From the NCBI GenBank assembly GCA_046050125.1, contig JBJOQB010000165.1, forward strand, positions 1 to 17,955: DNA of 17,955 bases. Direction: 5' to 3'. This document shows positions 1 through 8,074 of this stretch, piece after piece (position 1 is the first letter of the stretch; the number at the start of each line of letters is the position of its first letter). This DNA comes from JAHFQJ01 sp046050125 (GTDB taxonomy: Bacteria > Pseudomonadota > Gammaproteobacteria > Burkholderiales > Burkholderiaceae). The notes beneath the pieces are model-generated. The model saw only the letters and a program-made list of their open reading frames with translations. It ran no database searches and had not been told where the DNA came from. Position numbers and translations under genes: made by a program.

Positions 1-128
1 TAAATTTATAATAAATATAAGTAATAGATAGTATATTAAATCAACTGATATATTATATAAAAATTATAAAATACCATAATATAAAACATACCAATTCAAA
101 TTAGTTTTAAACAAAAGAGAGCAAATAT

Positions 129-1376
129 ATGGCTTTAATTGTACATAAATATGGCGGTACCTCAATGGGTAGCGTTGAGCGTATATCAAACGTAGCTAAA
201 AGAGTGGCAAAATGGGCAAGGGCAGGGCATAAAGTTGTTGTTGTGCCTTCTGCTATGTCTGGTGAAACAAATCGCCTTTTAGGCTTAGCTAATCAAATTA
301 ATAGCAATCCAGACCCAAGAGATTTGGATATGATAGCATCAACAGGAGAGCAAGTAAGTGTTGGACTACTTAGTTTAGCAATAAAAGCTCAAGGAATTGA
401 TTCTGTTGGTTATAGTGGGTGGCAAGTTCCAATTAAAACTGATGATTCTTTCACTAAAGCGAGAATTGAAAGCATTGATAGTGAACGCATTCTTGAGGAT
501 TTAAATCAAGGTAAAGTAGTTGTAATTACAGGCTTTCAAGGTGTAGATGATAAACAAAACATCACTACATTAGGTAGAGGTGGCTCTGATACATCTGCTG
601 TTGCCGTTGCTGCAGCAATTCAAGCTGATGAATGCTTAATTTACACTGATGTAGATGGAGTTTATACAACTGACCCAAGAGTTGTAGATAGTGCTAAACG
701 TTTAAATAGTGTTACATTTGAAGAAATGCTAGAAATGGCAAGTTTAGGCTCTAAAGTTTTACAAATTCGTTCTGTAGAATTTGCGGGAAAATATAAAGTA
801 AAAACACGTGTTTTATCATCACTAACTGACCCAATGATGCCACTAGAAGAAGAAATGAATAGTGGTACATTAATTACGTTTGAGGAAAAAAATAATATGG
901 AAAAGGCCGTTATTTCAGGAATTGCATTTCAAAGAGATGAAGCAAAAATTACACTAAAAAGCGTTAATGATAATCCTGGTATTGCAGCTCGCATTTTAAA
1001 ACCAATTGCTGAGCATAAAATTGATGTTGATATGATTATTCAAAATCAATCTTTTGATAATAAAACTGATTTTACTTTTACAGTTCCAAGAGCTGAGCTA
1101 TCTAAAGCATTAAATGTAATTGAAGAGCATGTGAAGCCATTAGTTGGTGCAGTTGAAGTAATTAGTGATAGTAAAGTTTCTAAGGTTTCCGTAGTTGGCG
1201 TGGGCATGCGTTCACATGTTGGTTTAGCTAGTTTAATGTTTGAAACATTAGCACATGAAAATATTAATATTCAATTAATTTCTACATCTGAAATTAAGAT
1301 TTCTGTTCTTATCGATGAAAAATACATGGAAGTTGCAGTACGTAGCTTACATAAAGCATTTGAATTAGATAAGTAA
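129..1376 (+). CDS. lysC: Aspartokinase (aspartate kinase), LysC type
   Basis: This cytoplasmic enzyme phosphorylates L-aspartate to aspartyl phosphate, the first step toward lysine, threonine, methionine and diaminopimelate. The protein has 415 residues, the usual size for monofunctional beta-type aspartokinases. Visible kinase motifs are KYGGTSMGS (7-15), STGEQVS (71-77), GRGGSDTSA (149-157) and YTDVDGVYTTDPR (172-184). Two ACT regulatory domains follow from about residue 262 to the end, so feedback inhibition by lysine and/or threonine is expected from the family. The start is supported by GAGAG at 117-121, 7 bases upstream, and by the canonical N-terminus MALIVHKYGG. I could not settle on a promoter in 1-128, which is almost pure A/T. 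An in-frame Met257 preceded by TGAGGA could give a separate beta subunit (see findings). The gene ends at a strong terminator hairpin. Identification is firm. Confidence 0.97.
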   Translation: MALIVHKYGGTSMGSVERISNVAKRVAKWARAGHKVVVVPSAMSGETNRLLGLANQINSNPDPRDLDMIASTGEQVSVGLLSLAIKAQGIDSVGYSGWQVPIKTDDSFTKARIESIDSERILEDLNQGKVVVITGFQGVDDKQNITTLGRGGSDTSAVAVAAAIQADECLIYTDVDGVYTTDPRVVDSAKRLNSVTFEEMLEMASLGSKVLQIRSVEFAGKYKVKTRVLSSLTDPMMPLEEEMNSGTLITFEEKNNMEKAVISGIAFQRDEAKITLKSVNDNPGIAARILKPIAEHKIDVDMIIQNQSFDNKTDFTFTVPRAELSKALNVIEEHVKPLVGAVEVISDSKVSKVSVVGVGMRSHVGLASLMFETLAHENINIQLISTSEIKISVLIDEKYMEVAVRSLHKAFELDK

Positions 1377-1413
1377 AATTAAAATAATCTTAAAAAATTC
1401 ATTTTTCAGAAAT

Positions 1414-1445
1414 AAGGCATTATTTTATAGGTAATGCCTTTTTTA
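1414..1445 (+). terminator. Intrinsic terminator between convergent lysC and rluC
   Basis: A perfect 9-base stem, AAGGCATTA (1414-1422) with TAATGCCTT (1432-1440), encloses a 9-base loop and runs into a T tract (1439-1444). It lies 38 bases after the lysC stop and just before the rluC stop on the other strand. The T tract favours lysC (+) transcripts. Read from the minus strand the stem is followed by ATTTCTG, so it may also stop rluC transcripts, less efficiently. Confidence 0.85.
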
Positions 1446-1448
1446 TAG

Positions 1449-2453
1449 TTAATTCTCTTCTTCCTCTTTATATAACTTATCCTGTATTATTTTTATTTCA
1501 TTTTCCCACGGAGTTTTGGCATTAATTTCTAAATATTCACCTGTAATTGGGTGCATAAATGCAAAAAGATATGCATGTAAATACATTCTGTAATTAAATG
1601 GGTTATTCTTTGATATATTTAATTGCTTTTCTATTTGTTTATTTAATGGAAAGTTGCCATATTTTTCATCGCCAATTATTGGATAACCGCTATGAGATAA
1701 ATGCACACGAATTTGATGCGTACGCCCTGTTTTTAACTCTGCTTCAACAAAACTACAAACATGTCCACCAATTTGACCATGTCCAAGCAAATAAATTATG
1801 GTATGTGATTCTTGTCCTTCAATTTCATCAACAAATACCTTACGTTCTCCATTATTCATTACAATTTTTTTTAGTGGGAAACGTAGATTTTGCTTAGCAT
1901 TTTGCCAACTGCCACTAATTACAGCATGATATCTTTTATTACATTTTCCATTTCTAATTTGTTCATGCATACCAACTAATGCACTACGTTTTTTTGCCAG
2001 TAATAATACACCTGATGTTTCTTTGTCTAATCTATGTACTAGTTCTAAAAATTTGTAGTTAGTTGTTTGACGTAAATATTCTATAACACCAAATGACACA
2101 CCAGAACCACCATGTACAGCCATTCCTGCTGGTTTGTTAATTGCTAATAAAGCATCATCTTCATATAAAATTTCTAAATTAATTTTAGTATTTGCTTTTA
2201 TTATATTTTCAGTTGAGTTTTGCGATAAAATGGCTACATTAATTGGTGGTATTCTAACAATATCACCTAGTATTAGTTTATAAGTATTATTTACTCTTTT
2301 TTTATTCACTCTTACTTCATGATTACGAATAATTTTATAGATATGTGATTTTGGCACACCTTTTAATTTTGTAATTAAGAAATTATCAATTCTTTGGTTT
2401 TCATTTGCTTCATCTATAGTGTGATAGCTTACACTTGCATATTCTGTAGTCAT
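1449..2453 (-). CDS. rluC: 23S rRNA pseudouridine synthase, RluC family
   Basis: This is an RluA/RluC/RluD-type pseudouridine synthase that isomerises uridines in 23S rRNA; E. coli RluC acts on positions 955, 2504 and 2580. The 334-residue protein begins with an S4 RNA-binding domain (about 20-75: RIDNFLI, GVPKSHIYKIIRNHEVRVNKKRV). The catalytic domain carries AINKPAGMAVHGG (104-116) and the signature HRLDKETSG (140-148), with catalytic Asp143; GRTHQIRVH follows near the C-terminus. The early S4 domain and overall length favour RluC over RluA, but RluD cannot be fully excluded. It is the last gene of the ygfZ-trpF-permease-rluC run, 51 bases after the permease stop. In many betaproteobacteria rluC lies beside rne, which is not present here. 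No Shine-Dalgarno sequence is obvious upstream of the ATG. The gene ends facing lysC across a shared hairpin. Confidence 0.92.
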   Translation of the reverse strand: MTTEYASVSYHTIDEANENQRIDNFLITKLKGVPKSHIYKIIRNHEVRVNKKRVNNTYKLILGDIVRIPPINVAILSQNSTENIIKANTKINLEILYEDDALLAINKPAGMAVHGGSGVSFGVIEYLRQTTNYKFLELVHRLDKETSGVLLLAKKRSALVGMHEQIRNGKCNKRYHAVISGSWQNAKQNLRFPLKKIVMNNGERKVFVDEIEGQESHTIIYLLGHGQIGGHVCSFVEAELKTGRTHQIRVHLSHSGYPIIGDEKYGNFPLNKQIEKQLNISKNNPFNYRMYLHAYLFAFMHPITGEYLEINAKTPWENEIKIIQDKLYKEEEEN

Positions 2454-2504
2454 ATTTGTTTGCTGTGTTAAAGATTGTTGTGGTTATGGATTATAAAATA
2501 TTAT

Positions 2505-4100
2505 TTAAGCATTATTGATATTAGTTGATTTATTGTATAAACCAAACATAGGAATTAAACTTAATATAATCATTGTTAGAGCAGGTAATGATAATTCGGC
2601 TATTCTTTCATCGCTGGCTAATTGATTGCTAATAACAGCTAAGGTATCAAAATTAAATGGGCGTAGCAACATCGTACATGGCAGTTCCTTCACTGAATCT
2701 ATACCAACCAATAAAAAGCTACTAAATAAACTTTGCTTTAATAGTGGAAAATATACTCGCCATACTACTTGCCATTTGCTACAACCCAATAATTGAGCTA
2801 CATCGCCTAAATTTGGTGAAAGCTGTTGATAGTTTGTAGATATGCCCTTATGTGCAATTGCAAAAAATCGGATAAAATAAGCATAAATTAATAACCAAAT
2901 ACTAGCACTCAGATAATTATTAATATCAATTATATTATGAGAAATAAAGCTAATTATACCTAAAATACTTATAGCTAAAATTGTACCTGGAATCGCATAA
3001 CCAAATGCACCCATGTTCAAAATTTTATTATTTTTAAATAGCACATTCATGGCAAAAGATATAAATACCGTAAAAAAGCTTGCAATACCTGCTACAATTA
3101 AGGTATTTTCTAGCCACTGTAAATATTGTTGCCAATTGTAGTCTATTATCATATCCTTTAAGAATAAATTTAACATGCTACAAATGGGTAAAATTAAAGC
3201 TAAACTAAACATTGTTATTGCAATTAACCATATTTTATATGATTTTTTGTAGGATATACTTTGTTTATCTGCTACTTTATTCAATCTTGATGTATAAAAC
3301 TTTTGCTTTTGACGTGCTTTGTATTCAATAAATAATAATATTGCTATTACTGCGAGTAATATCACTGCTAATAACATTGCATTTGCTTTATCATCAAAGC
3401 TAAGCCATGAGCGGTAGATACCTAATGAAAATGTTTGTAAACCAAAATAGCTTACTGTGCCATAATCTGCCAGTATTTCCATTGATACTAAAGATAGTGA
3501 AGCAATTAAGCTAGGGCGAATTAAAGGGAGTGCTATTTTATAAAAAATATGTTTTTCTCCTAACATTTGCCCAACTTCAAAAACATGTTTATTACATAGA
3601 CTAAAAGCAGAATAGCAAATTAGGTATACATATGGGTATAAATTAATACTAAATATCATTACTGCTACGGGTAAACTTCTTACATCTGGCAATCTAAAAT
3701 CTGGAAAAAATGCTCTAATAGTCGTTTGAAAAACACCTGAAAATTGTAGTAAATCAGTATAAGCATAAGCTAAAATATAACTAGGTATTGCAATTGGTAC
3801 AATTAAAAGCCAATGGCATAATGCATGGTATTTAAATTTGTATTGACTCATAAACCATGCACTATAAACACCAATCAAGCTACAAATTACTACACAAGAA
3901 CTTACTAAAATTAATGAGGTTGTAATGTATTCCTTCATTTTATATTGCCATAAATGATGCCAAGTATCTTGTTTTGCACCAAAACTTTGCAGAATAAGAT
4001 TCATAACTGGGGCAGATATAATAACTACAAAAATTATTAATACTATTTTTGATATATATTTAGTTGCAAATAAACTAATGCTAGTTTTATAGTTTGTCAT
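2505..4100 (-). CDS. Iron(III) ABC transporter permease, FbpB/AfuB/HitB type
   Basis: This polytopic inner-membrane protein of 531 residues looks like the fused double-domain permease of ferric-iron (or related) ABC importers. It has an N-terminal hydrophobic anchor (about 17-38) and two BPD_transp_1 domains, each ending in an EAA-like cytoplasmic loop that contacts the ATPase: EVGQMLG (175-181, continuing to LPLIRPSL) and DVAQLLG (433-439, continuing to YFPLLKQSL). The segment ADYGTVSYFG followed by TFSLGIYRSW (about 211-232) is typical of FbpB-like iron permeases. It overlaps the end of trpF by 14 bases, so the two are probably translationally coupled. No periplasmic binding protein (FbpA) or ATPase (FbpC) gene lies within the window, so partners must be encoded elsewhere. 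Substrate is inferred from family resemblance; thiamine or spermidine/putrescine permeases are more distant alternatives. Confidence 0.85.
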   Translation of the reverse strand: MTNYKTSISLFATKYISKIVLIIFVVIISAPVMNLILQSFGAKQDTWHHLWQYKMKEYITTSLILVSSCVVICSLIGVYSAWFMSQYKFKYHALCHWLLIVPIAIPSYILAYAYTDLLQFSGVFQTTIRAFFPDFRLPDVRSLPVAVMIFSINLYPYVYLICYSAFSLCNKHVFEVGQMLGEKHIFYKIALPLIRPSLIASLSLVSMEILADYGTVSYFGLQTFSLGIYRSWLSFDDKANAMLLAVILLAVIAILLFIEYKARQKQKFYTSRLNKVADKQSISYKKSYKIWLIAITMFSLALILPICSMLNLFLKDMIIDYNWQQYLQWLENTLIVAGIASFFTVFISFAMNVLFKNNKILNMGAFGYAIPGTILAISILGIISFISHNIIDINNYLSASIWLLIYAYFIRFFAIAHKGISTNYQQLSPNLGDVAQLLGCSKWQVVWRVYFPLLKQSLFSSFLLVGIDSVKELPCTMLLRPFNFDTLAVISNQLASDERIAELSLPALTMIILSLIPMFGLYNKSTNINNA

Positions 4101-4854
4101 GAATTTCAGCTATATTTTGGCGTTTATTTTTAATTATTTGCATAATTTGCTTAATTTTATTTTCGTCTTTAATGCCTTTAATATCATTTTCTATTGCACT
4201 GCTTAAATCAACTGCATATGGATTTAATGATAAGGCTAAATCTAAATTGTCTAAATTAATTCCACCACTGATGATAATTGGTATATCTCTTTTTATTAAT
4301 AATTCTTTTGGTATAATTTCCCAATCAAAAGATTGTCCGCTACCGCCATAAGTTGATGTTTTTGTATCTAATAATAAACCTGAAAAAAGATTATTATTTT
4401 CGTAGTTTATATATTTATTATAAACGTCTCTAATAAAATCAGAGTTAGTACTTTTATCAATCCCTGCTTTAACTCCGATTGCTTTTATATATGGTTTATT
4501 CAAAATTTTGCCTATATTTTTACAATATTCTGGCGTTTCGTATTCAATATCCCCATGAAATTGGAACATATCTATATTTACATTTTTAGATATTTCAAGA
4601 ATATTTTCTATACTTTCATTTACAAATAAACCAACTATTTGAATATGTTTTGGAATTTGTTTAGTAAGCAAATAAGCCTGCTCTAAACTAACATACCTTG
4701 AACTTGGCTTATAGAAAACTAGCCCAATAGCATTTACATTGTTCTGTATTGCAACTTTTATATCTACAGGCCTAGTAAAACCACACATTTTAATTAAAGG
4801 TGCTTGAGATATATCTGATATTTGATTATTGATATTATTAAAAAGTATGCTCAT
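4087..4854 (-). CDS. trpF: Phosphoribosylanthranilate isomerase
   Basis: TrpF catalyses the Amadori rearrangement of N-(5'-phosphoribosyl)anthranilate to CdRP in tryptophan biosynthesis; it is a single-domain cytoplasmic TIM barrel. The recognisable motifs are IKMCGFTR (21-28; the family general-base Cys is Cys24), NAIGLVFYKPSSRYVS (41-56), VGLFVNE (74-80), FQFHG (97-101), LLLDTKTSTYGGSG (160-173; general-acid Asp163) and IIISGGINLDN near the C-terminus. At 255 residues it is longer than the usual 200-215, owing to about 20 extra N-terminal residues and a polar Asn-rich insertion around 132-158. The catalytic residues are intact, so it is probably active. It stands alone, without trpB or trpA, which usually follow trpF in proteobacteria. 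It begins 19 bases after ygfZ ends and overlaps the downstream permease gene by 14 bases. No Shine-Dalgarno is visible. Confidence 0.93.
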   Translation of the reverse strand: MSILFNNINNQISDISQAPLIKMCGFTRPVDIKVAIQNNVNAIGLVFYKPSSRYVSLEQAYLLTKQIPKHIQIVGLFVNESIENILEISKNVNIDMFQFHGDIEYETPEYCKNIGKILNKPYIKAIGVKAGIDKSTNSDFIRDVYNKYINYENNNLFSGLLLDTKTSTYGGSGQSFDWEIIPKELLIKRDIPIIISGGINLDNLDLALSLNPYAVDLSSAIENDIKGIKDENKIKQIMQIIKNKRQNIAEIHDKL

Positions 4855-4873
4855 AAATTAGATATATTAATTA

Positions 4874-5800
4874 TTATTCTTTATTGCTTGCATCATTTTC
4901 AAAATATAATTTATAGTCCATATGTTTGGCATAATTTGTATCGTTATTAGCATTAAATAATAAGGCAAAACCTTGTAATGAAAGATATTCACTGCGAATA
5001 CACAAAATAAAATGTAGTTTATTATTAAAATATATGCTATCAACTATTTGCACATTATCAATATTTTGTGATTTATCATCTGTAATTATATCAATATTTA
5101 TATTTTCATATTTAATATTATCATCACAACCAACAACTGCATAAATACTTGTTTTTTTAATTTTACCTAAATATTGTGAACGAGCTACTATTTCTTGTCC
5201 TGGATAACAGCCTTTTTTAAAATTAACTCCACCTAGTTTTTCAAAATTTAGCATTTGAGGCACGTACTCTTCTACGTTTGTACTATTAATGAAAAATATG
5301 CCTTGCAAAATGCTATCATAAACAAATTCATTTAATCCAATGCTAGTACTAATAATATCTTCAACATTAATTATATTATTTGTTATTGCTATATATTTGT
5401 CTTGATACCAATTAATATAATATGTGTTATTTTCTGATGTTTTATCTACTGTATTTAAAAAATTATTTATATTATTTTGTAATTTTACATATGATATGAA
5501 GTAAGATGAAGCTTCAACTACAGTTATTTTTACTTTGCTTCTTAAAATGTACATCGATAAGCGTTTACTAAAAGTAGATACTATGCTTGCATCTACAAGC
5601 ATATAGTAAGTATCAATATGCTTATAAATTATACCATTTGCAAGCATTCTACCTTTTGGCGAACAGTAGGCAAATAAACGAGCTTGTTCTGAATTTAAAT
5701 TGTTAATATCTTGAGTTAGTTGTGAATTCAGAAAATTGGCACTATCCTCGCCACTAATTTGAATTAATTGTAGTTTTTGTGAAATATTGAGGCTAGACAT
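4874..5800 (-). CDS. ygfZ: Folate-binding Fe-S cluster protein YgfZ (GcvT-like)
   Basis: YgfZ is a tetrahydrofolate-binding relative of the glycine-cleavage T protein that helps make or repair certain Fe-S enzymes such as the tRNA methylthiotransferase MiaB. The 308-residue protein has the GcvT-like N-terminal segment (SGEDSANFLNSQLTQD, 16-31, then YCSPKGRMLAN, 45-55). It also carries the diagnostic KGCYPGQE motif (196-203, with the redox-active Cys198), followed by IVARSQYLGK. The C-terminal part is divergent and Asn/Ile-rich, as expected in this AT-rich genome. It is the first gene of the minus-strand cluster with trpF, the iron permease and rluC, 19 bases before trpF. The link between Fe-S maintenance and iron uptake is suggestive but not proof of shared function. 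A well-formed promoter lies about 35 bases upstream of the ATG; no clear Shine-Dalgarno is seen. Confidence 0.92.
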   Translation of the reverse strand: MSSLNISQKLQLIQISGEDSANFLNSQLTQDINNLNSEQARLFAYCSPKGRMLANGIIYKHIDTYYMLVDASIVSTFSKRLSMYILRSKVKITVVEASSYFISYVKLQNNINNFLNTVDKTSENNTYYINWYQDKYIAITNNIINVEDIISTSIGLNEFVYDSILQGIFFINSTNVEEYVPQMLNFEKLGGVNFKKGCYPGQEIVARSQYLGKIKKTSIYAVVGCDDNIKYENINIDIITDDKSQNIDNVQIVDSIYFNNKLHFILCIRSEYLSLQGFALLFNANNDTNYAKHMDYKLYFENDASNKE

Positions 5801-5834
5801 ATTGAAAATGCTTAGAAAAGTCTTATCTACAAAG

Positions 5835-5863
5835 ATTTTAGCTTATATGGGTTTTGTAGTCAA
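5835..5863 (-). promoter_or_regulatory. Predicted sigma70-type promoter of the ygfZ cluster
   Basis: On the minus strand, a -35 TTGACT (5858-5863; 5 of 6 consensus) is separated by exactly 17 bases from a -10 TAAAAT (5835-5840; 5 of 6). This predicts transcription starting near 5828, about 28 bases before the ygfZ ATG. It is the best-matching promoter in the window and would drive ygfZ-trpF-permease-rluC. Confidence 0.65.
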
Positions 5864-5884
5864 ACTATATTGAATTATAAATTA

Positions 5885-5893
5885 TGATATACT
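5885..5893 (+). promoter_or_regulatory. Possible extended -10 promoter for the 5928 gene
   Basis: TGA followed by TATACT (5888-5893) forms an extended -10 element on the plus strand. There is no -35 at the standard distance (TTGAAT at 5870-5875 is only 12 bases away). It would start transcription near 5900, leaving a leader of about 28 bases. The site lies back to back with the ygfZ promoter. Confidence 0.4.
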
Positions 5894-5927
5894 TCAGTTT
5901 AGTTTAACAACTTTATTTAATAATAAT

Positions 5928-6611
5928 ATGAGTAAAATTCATCAAGTAGGCTCTAAAAGCCCAATAAAAATAGGTGCAATAAAACCAAATTTCCCAAGTC
6001 ATGACATTAGAAAAAATGCAGATATAAATGCAGCTAGTGTTAATTTTAAAGAATACGAACAACCTCAAGGTATTGATGTTGTAACATGTGGCTTAAATAG
6101 ATTAACAAATCTTATTAATAAATATAAACCATCTTTTTCTGCTAATCCAGAAGAAAAAGCAAATACAATGTTAGATGTAATTGAGAGTGGTATTTTTGGA
6201 GATATTGAAAATCTTAAAGAATATTTTGGTGTTAATCCAAAAGTTCCTGATGGAAAACAATTAACTGGGCTAATAAAACCTAGTAAAGATGGTAACTATT
6301 ATGAACACCCTGTGTATATATTTCATAATCCAAATAATGAAAATACATTAGTTGCATATGGTACAAAAGTGAAACGTGATACACAATCTGTAGAAGAAGC
6401 TTATAAAAGAGGCTTTGATACAACAACAATTTCTCATATTGATAAAGAAAGAGGAATAATTACTAATGATAAAGACCCGCATGTAAGCATAACTGGTACA
6501 TATACAAGTGGCAAACCGAATGATAATGGAAAGCCAAGAGCAGATTTTATGCAAGAAGATATTGCTAATATTAAACAACAATATCCTGACTTCTTTAAGT
6601 ATATGAATTAA
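5928..6611 (+). CDS. Uncharacterised soluble protein, 227 residues
   Basis: I do not recognise this protein. It is 227 residues, predominantly polar, with no signal peptide, no membrane segment and a single cysteine (Cys54). The first 45 residues (Ser/Pro/Lys/Asn-rich, for example KSPIKIGAIKPNFPSHD) look disordered. Residues about 52-102 look helical (VVTCGLNRLTNLINKY, ANTMLDVIESGIFGDIENLKEYF). Residues about 113-195 look beta-rich and aromatic (NYYEHPVYIFHNP, NTLVAYGTKVKR, ITGTYTSGK). It is the only plus-strand gene between two minus-strand clusters and has no visible Shine-Dalgarno; the start follows an extended -10-like element. Its stop codon (6609-6611) directly abuts the stop of the opposite gene. 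Length and amino-acid patterning argue for a real gene. A disordered N-terminus plus compact C-terminus is compatible with a secreted effector, but nothing in the sequence proves that. Confidence 0.7.
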   Translation: MSKIHQVGSKSPIKIGAIKPNFPSHDIRKNADINAASVNFKEYEQPQGIDVVTCGLNRLTNLINKYKPSFSANPEEKANTMLDVIESGIFGDIENLKEYFGVNPKVPDGKQLTGLIKPSKDGNYYEHPVYIFHNPNNENTLVAYGTKVKRDTQSVEEAYKRGFDTTTISHIDKERGIITNDKDPHVSITGTYTSGKPNDNGKPRADFMQEDIANIKQQYPDFFKYMN

Positions 6612-8051
6612 TTAGTATTCATAAACACAAACAGCTTTGGTAATTGTATATTCATCAATTCCATAAATTGAGCCTTCTTTACCAAAGCCTGATTGCTTTA
6701 CCCCACCAAATGGAAAAGCATGACTGGAAAATGCTCCTGTATTTATACCTAACATTCCACACTCTAAGTTCTTAGTAAAATAATTTGCTTCATTTATATT
6801 ATCTGTATATACGTAACTAGCTAAACCATATGGTGTATTATTTGCTTGCTTAACAACATCTTTTATATCGTTATAACTAATTATTGATGCAATTGGAGCA
6901 AATATTTCTTGATAATATATATCCATACTATCATTTACATTAGTTAAAATAGTAGGTTCGTAGTATAAGCCATTTATATTTCCGCCCAACTCTAAAATAG
7001 CACCCTTATTTATTGCATCTTGCATCAATAATTTTGCTTTATTTACTGCTTTTATATTAATTAATGGGCTAATTTGTATTTTTGCTACTTCTTGTTTAAA
7101 TTTTTGTATGAATTGAGGCAGCACATCATTATGCACAAAAAAACGATTTGTACATACACACGTTTGTCCTGCATTTCTAAATTTATTTTTTACTCCATCA
7201 ATTACAGCATTTTCTATATTTGCATATTTAGTAACAATAAATGGGGCATTTCCACCAAGCTCTAGAGATAAACGCTTGATATTACTAGCACATTGTGCCA
7301 TTAATATTTTTCCAACATTACTAGAGCCTGTAAAAGAAAGTTTACGTATTTTCTCTTCTTTGCATATATATTTACCTAGGTCTATACTTGTATTGTAATC
7401 AGCTGGTAATATGCTTAGTAATCCTTTCGGCAATCCAATTTCATCAGCAATTATTCCATAGGCTAATGCACTTAATGGTGTATCGCTAGCAGGCTTTATT
7501 ATCATAGGACAACCTACAGCAAGTGCAGGAGCTAACTTACGAGCTATCATCGCTGATGGAAAATTAAACGGAGTAATCGCCGCACAAACACCAATAGCTT
7601 GCTTTATGGTATACATTTGTTTATTTACACACGGGCTATTTAATGTTTCTCCGTGCATGCTTTGTGCTTGATGTGCAAACCATGTGAAATAACTAGCACT
7701 GTATGCAATTTCTCCAATTGCCTCTGCTAATGGTTTACCTTGTTCTAAATGCAGTAATTCACCTAAATCTTGCTGATGCTTTAACATGTAATCAGCTATA
7801 TCAAGTAAATACTTTGCTCGCTCCAAACTAGAGATGTTTTTCCAATAATCAAAGATATCATAAGCTGAATTTACTGCTAATTTTGCATCTTCTATATTGG
7901 CATTTGCTATATTTGCTAAATTAACTTGATTTGAAAAATTTTGATACTCAGATAAGGGGCTTTGTATTTGGTAACTTTTTTCAACAGGTTTACTGATAAA
8001 ATTACCTGCTAGATACATTTTTGAAGAAAGGGTTTTTAAATATGGGTTCAT
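6612..8051 (-). CDS. gabD: NAD(P)-dependent succinate-semialdehyde dehydrogenase-like enzyme
   Basis: This is an aldehyde dehydrogenase superfamily member of 479 residues, close to the 482 of E. coli GabD, which oxidises succinate semialdehyde to succinate. All catalytic landmarks are present: PFNFP (161-165, Asn163), MIIKPASDTPLSA (183-195, cofactor Lys186), FTGSSNVGK (240-248), LELGGNAP (263-270, general-base Glu264) and FRNAGQTCVCTNR (291-303, nucleophile Cys298, followed by Cys300 as in GabD). The C-terminal FPFGGVKQSGFGKEG is typical of the family. No gabT or other GABA gene lies nearby, so the physiological aldehyde is uncertain; glutarate semialdehyde or another short semialdehyde is possible. 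It starts 23 bases after the antiporter gene and is probably cotranscribed with it. There is no clear Shine-Dalgarno. It ends against the convergent 5928-6611 gene with no terminator between them. Confidence 0.88.
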   Translation of the reverse strand: MNPYLKTLSSKMYLAGNFISKPVEKSYQIQSPLSEYQNFSNQVNLANIANANIEDAKLAVNSAYDIFDYWKNISSLERAKYLLDIADYMLKHQQDLGELLHLEQGKPLAEAIGEIAYSASYFTWFAHQAQSMHGETLNSPCVNKQMYTIKQAIGVCAAITPFNFPSAMIARKLAPALAVGCPMIIKPASDTPLSALAYGIIADEIGLPKGLLSILPADYNTSIDLGKYICKEEKIRKLSFTGSSNVGKILMAQCASNIKRLSLELGGNAPFIVTKYANIENAVIDGVKNKFRNAGQTCVCTNRFFVHNDVLPQFIQKFKQEVAKIQISPLINIKAVNKAKLLMQDAINKGAILELGGNINGLYYEPTILTNVNDSMDIYYQEIFAPIASIISYNDIKDVVKQANNTPYGLASYVYTDNINEANYFTKNLECGMLGINTGAFSSHAFPFGGVKQSGFGKEGSIYGIDEYTITKAVCVYEY

Positions 8052-8074
8052 ATTGTGTATTATGTTTTTTATTT

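Noticed and set aside
1598..1897. A 99-residue plus-strand open frame inside rluC
   Set aside because: It is fully antisense to the conserved catalytic domain of RluC and shows no independent coding signal; open frames are common opposite AT-rich genes.
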